In this document: positions 61,590 to 64,000 of the stretch, in pieces
How positions within the stretch are numbered: position 1 is the first letter of the stretch
Layout: every line of letters begins with the position of its first letter
Origin: Apostichopus japonicus
Lineage: Eukaryota; Echinodermata; Holothuroidea; Aspidochirotida; Stichopodidae
DNA: 64,000 nt
Assembly: GCF_037975245.1 (NCBI RefSeq)
Contig: NC_092573.1
Location: 12,856,001-12,920,000, forward strand
Direction: 5' to 3'
The notes under the pieces: generated by a model
What the model saw: the letters and a program-made list of their open reading frames with translations, nothing else
What the model was told of the DNA's origin: nothing
Databases searched by the model: none
Position numbers and translations under genes: made by a program

Positions 61590-63663
61590 TGGCGTCCACC
61601 TACAGTATCTTGTTATCTCGTGCCCTTCCATAAAGGTTAATACCCAGGCTAGCGAAATTAGTCCTGGAGGGAGGGGGTTAAAGAATTGTTTCTCAGATTA
61701 AAGCTGGCTGGAAACAGTGGCAGATTTGAAGCAGCATTTTGCGTTTTGTCGCCGTTTTCCACTTTTTTGACAAGTCCATCAAGTTTTTTACATATCAATC
61801 ACAAAACAGCAAACTAAGATATGAGCCAAGTTTTTTCCCTGCCAAAAGCATTAATTGGCGAGTAGTTAAGGACATTTGCAGATAATGAGAAAAGTGTCCA
61901 CCGACAAATTCCACATTTCATATTAATCCCACACAGTTCCCACAACCCACTAGTTGGAATTCAACCAATCAGAAATGCAGGTTTAGTTATGAGCTGTTGC
62001 TAAAAATAGATAGATTCAAAACGTCAAGTTGGTAACTTGGTACAACCAGCGAGCTGGACTCTTACAGCCTGGTACAACTAATCTACACAAATCAAGCATG
62101 GTGCTGTATTATGTATGGCCAATGACGTTCGTAGCTTTTAAATATTCATATCATGGGTGAGGTTTATTTGGATCCCGACGGAAAATATTTTCGAGAAAAA
62201 CAAAGTTGAAAGTTGTAAATTTTTCGACTTTTATGCCACCTTTTTAGTAAGATTTGAATAGATATATGCTAGTTATGTATGTCGTAATGGCATCGTGGAA
62301 TCAGTGAGGTTGAGAAAAACCATAGAAAAGGACGCAAAATGTTGCTTTAAATTGCAACCAAGTTGTGATTGTATAACTTGTATAACAGTTATATATACAT
62401 TTCCATAAATTTCTTGTTGTTTTGGAGTTAGATGCAACGGTACAAGGTTTTAGTGTAAACTAGATTACAGCATGGACTTACTGTACACATGTTGTATGCT
62501 TTCAGCACAAAATGTAAAACAGTGAATTGTAGGTGCAGCAGATTCTGAAATTTATCCACATTCTTTATATTGTATTGATTTCTGATCATCATTCATCACA
62601 TTGTACATAAAGATCTGTATAGTAGTATATTTATGTACATATACTGTATATATGTGTTTTTGTTTCCAGATCTGTATACATACACATAATATAATTTCAT
62701 CCTGCACAGGACCATGCAGTGTATTATGTTCATCACATAGTTTTGTTTTGTCAGTTTTTCTGAGCATAGTAAACAATACGATTGCAATACAGGAACAGAA
62801 AATCAATATCATTCCATGCAGACACAGCTCACAATACTTCTGTACATAATAGGTCATTTTTTACCACAAAATGAAGTCACTGTTTTTTTTCCCCGTGGTG
62901 GCAACCAGATTACTGTGCATTGTGTCAATAGCCTGTCTTGTGTCATGTTGTGTGTGTGAAGTTATGGATCCAATGCCATGAGAAAGAGAATTGAAAAGGT
63001 CACATTCCCTAAAATGGACAGTTGTACAGGGCTTAAGAATTTATTAGAAAAGTAGAGAGGTGCTACTGTACATCATCATTAATACATCAATGTTGGTTCA
63101 TGACAAATAAAGATTTAATTCAGTGGTAACAGTATACATTTATTGGGAACAGATTTTGAAAGTGAGAAGTAGGTTTGGTTTGATCGGTATGATTAGGTTT
63201 CTCCAACGAAAGTGGGCAACGCCCAAGTGAGTCATAATAACAGTCGTAATGCTGGTGAAAGGTGAAAGTGTTCAAAGGTCCTGTGAATAGAAGTAGAAGT
63301 GAAATTAAAGTTAACAAGCGTTACAATTTGATTTTGAAAAAGAGAAAGTAAATTTGATAAACCTTTATAGCCGTTTTAAGTTGCCATAAATTTGTTTTTG
63401 AAGTAGTTGTTTACGTGTTAAGAACGTTTGATGTCTTAGGTAGGGAATTATTAATTTAATTAATTAGCTTACTCTGGTCAATATGTTGCCACATGATGGA
63501 GTCTCTAGTGGGAAGGAATGTGCGGCCTGTCTTATCTAATTTGTCAATGGGAATTTTCACCCTCCTGTCATTCCTTGTTTCAGTTGCTGTTTAAATACAA
63601 CTCTAAGTAAAATAAAACTGTTAGCAAAGTGCTTATCCACTAGAGAGCCTGTGTAGGAGAATG
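61590..63663. other. No gene recognised
   Basis: AT-rich sequence with short frames only. It may be an intron of the candidate gene starting at 61.1 kb. Confidence 0.5.
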
Positions 63664-63901
63664 TGTAAAAGTAAGTTGGCCGACGTTTCGATCCTAGCTG
63701 GATCTTCTTCAAAGGCTAAATGACAAGTAACAGTAACAGAAGGGACAAAAACACGCACAGAATACAGACAGGTTAATGAGCATGGTGAACACAAAGAGAT
63801 AGATAAAAGGGGATTAGTAGACAAGGGATGGAGAGAAGAAAGTAACAGGGGAAGAGGAGAGGTAGGAGATAAACAGTGGAGGGACAAAGAGAGGATTAAG
63901 G
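63664..63901 (-). repeat. 240-bp dispersed repeat, copy 2 (inverted relative to copy 1)
   Basis: Minus-strand copy of the repeat at 53090-53330. Its hammerhead-like part (63716-63678) reads TTGAAGA in the core and has a perfect GATCC/GGATC stem before GAAAC and GTC. The first core base differs from the hammerhead consensus (C). Confidence 0.75.
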
Positions 63902-64000
63902 GAGCGGGGTAGGGAAATAATCACACAGTTATCGCATGCGATACATAAAGCTTTGTGCAGCTGCAGGCTTCGGTCACTCGATCTATAAATCAAGACAACT

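Overview
This is a eukaryotic nuclear window. Genes are split by introns with GT/AG borders, and the sequence is AT-rich with long microsatellites, tRNA-derived SINEs and many DNA transposons. The two clear genes have animal orthologues, one of them ciliary. The gene content and repeat style suggest a marine invertebrate deuterostome; an echinoderm, possibly a sea cucumber, is my best guess. That guess is inference from memory of similar SINEs, not a database result.

Genes. ULK3, an autophagy and Hedgehog-linked Ser/Thr kinase with tandem MIT domains, lies on the minus strand in at least 14 coding exons from 25899 down to 8172. I joined the exons by hand and every splice phase agrees. They give about 477 residues, and only the last few codons were not found. 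CFAP53 (CCDC11), a coiled-coil ciliary and left-right axis protein, lies on the plus strand in 7 coding exons from 35851 to 42037 and gives a complete 516-residue protein. The two genes are head to head, about 10 kb apart, and the space between is filled with transposons. A third, unidentified gene may have two short exons at 61053-61110 and 61480-61589.

Layout. 1-8.2 kb: region 3' of ULK3 with a SINE, a 20-bp minisatellite and a hAT-like element. 8.2-25.9 kb: ULK3, whose introns carry SINE fragments, a hAT-like MITE and a TTAA MITE. 26-30.2 kb: hAT-like elements, one nested in another, each with 8-bp target-site duplications. 30.6-35.1 kb: an outer element with a 6-bp duplication. Nested inside it is a 3.67-kb terminal-inverted-repeat element carrying a decayed minus-strand gene with an apparent SAM-domain exon. 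35.4-42.8 kb: CFAP53 with a possible RFX X-box upstream and a poly(A) signal downstream. 43-61 kb: no recognised gene, but TA microsatellites, a hAT-like element holding a decayed Penelope-like GIY-YIG fragment, SINEs, minisatellites and a TTAA MITE. 53.1 and 63.7 kb: two inverted copies of a 240-bp repeat ending in a hammerhead-like motif.

The most unusual points are the nested SAM-carrying element at 31.1-34.8 kb, a family of hAT-like elements with poly(G) tracts and a shared core, and three places where an exon edge with its splice site has been tandemly duplicated into the neighbouring intron. All coordinates and translations were worked out by eye.
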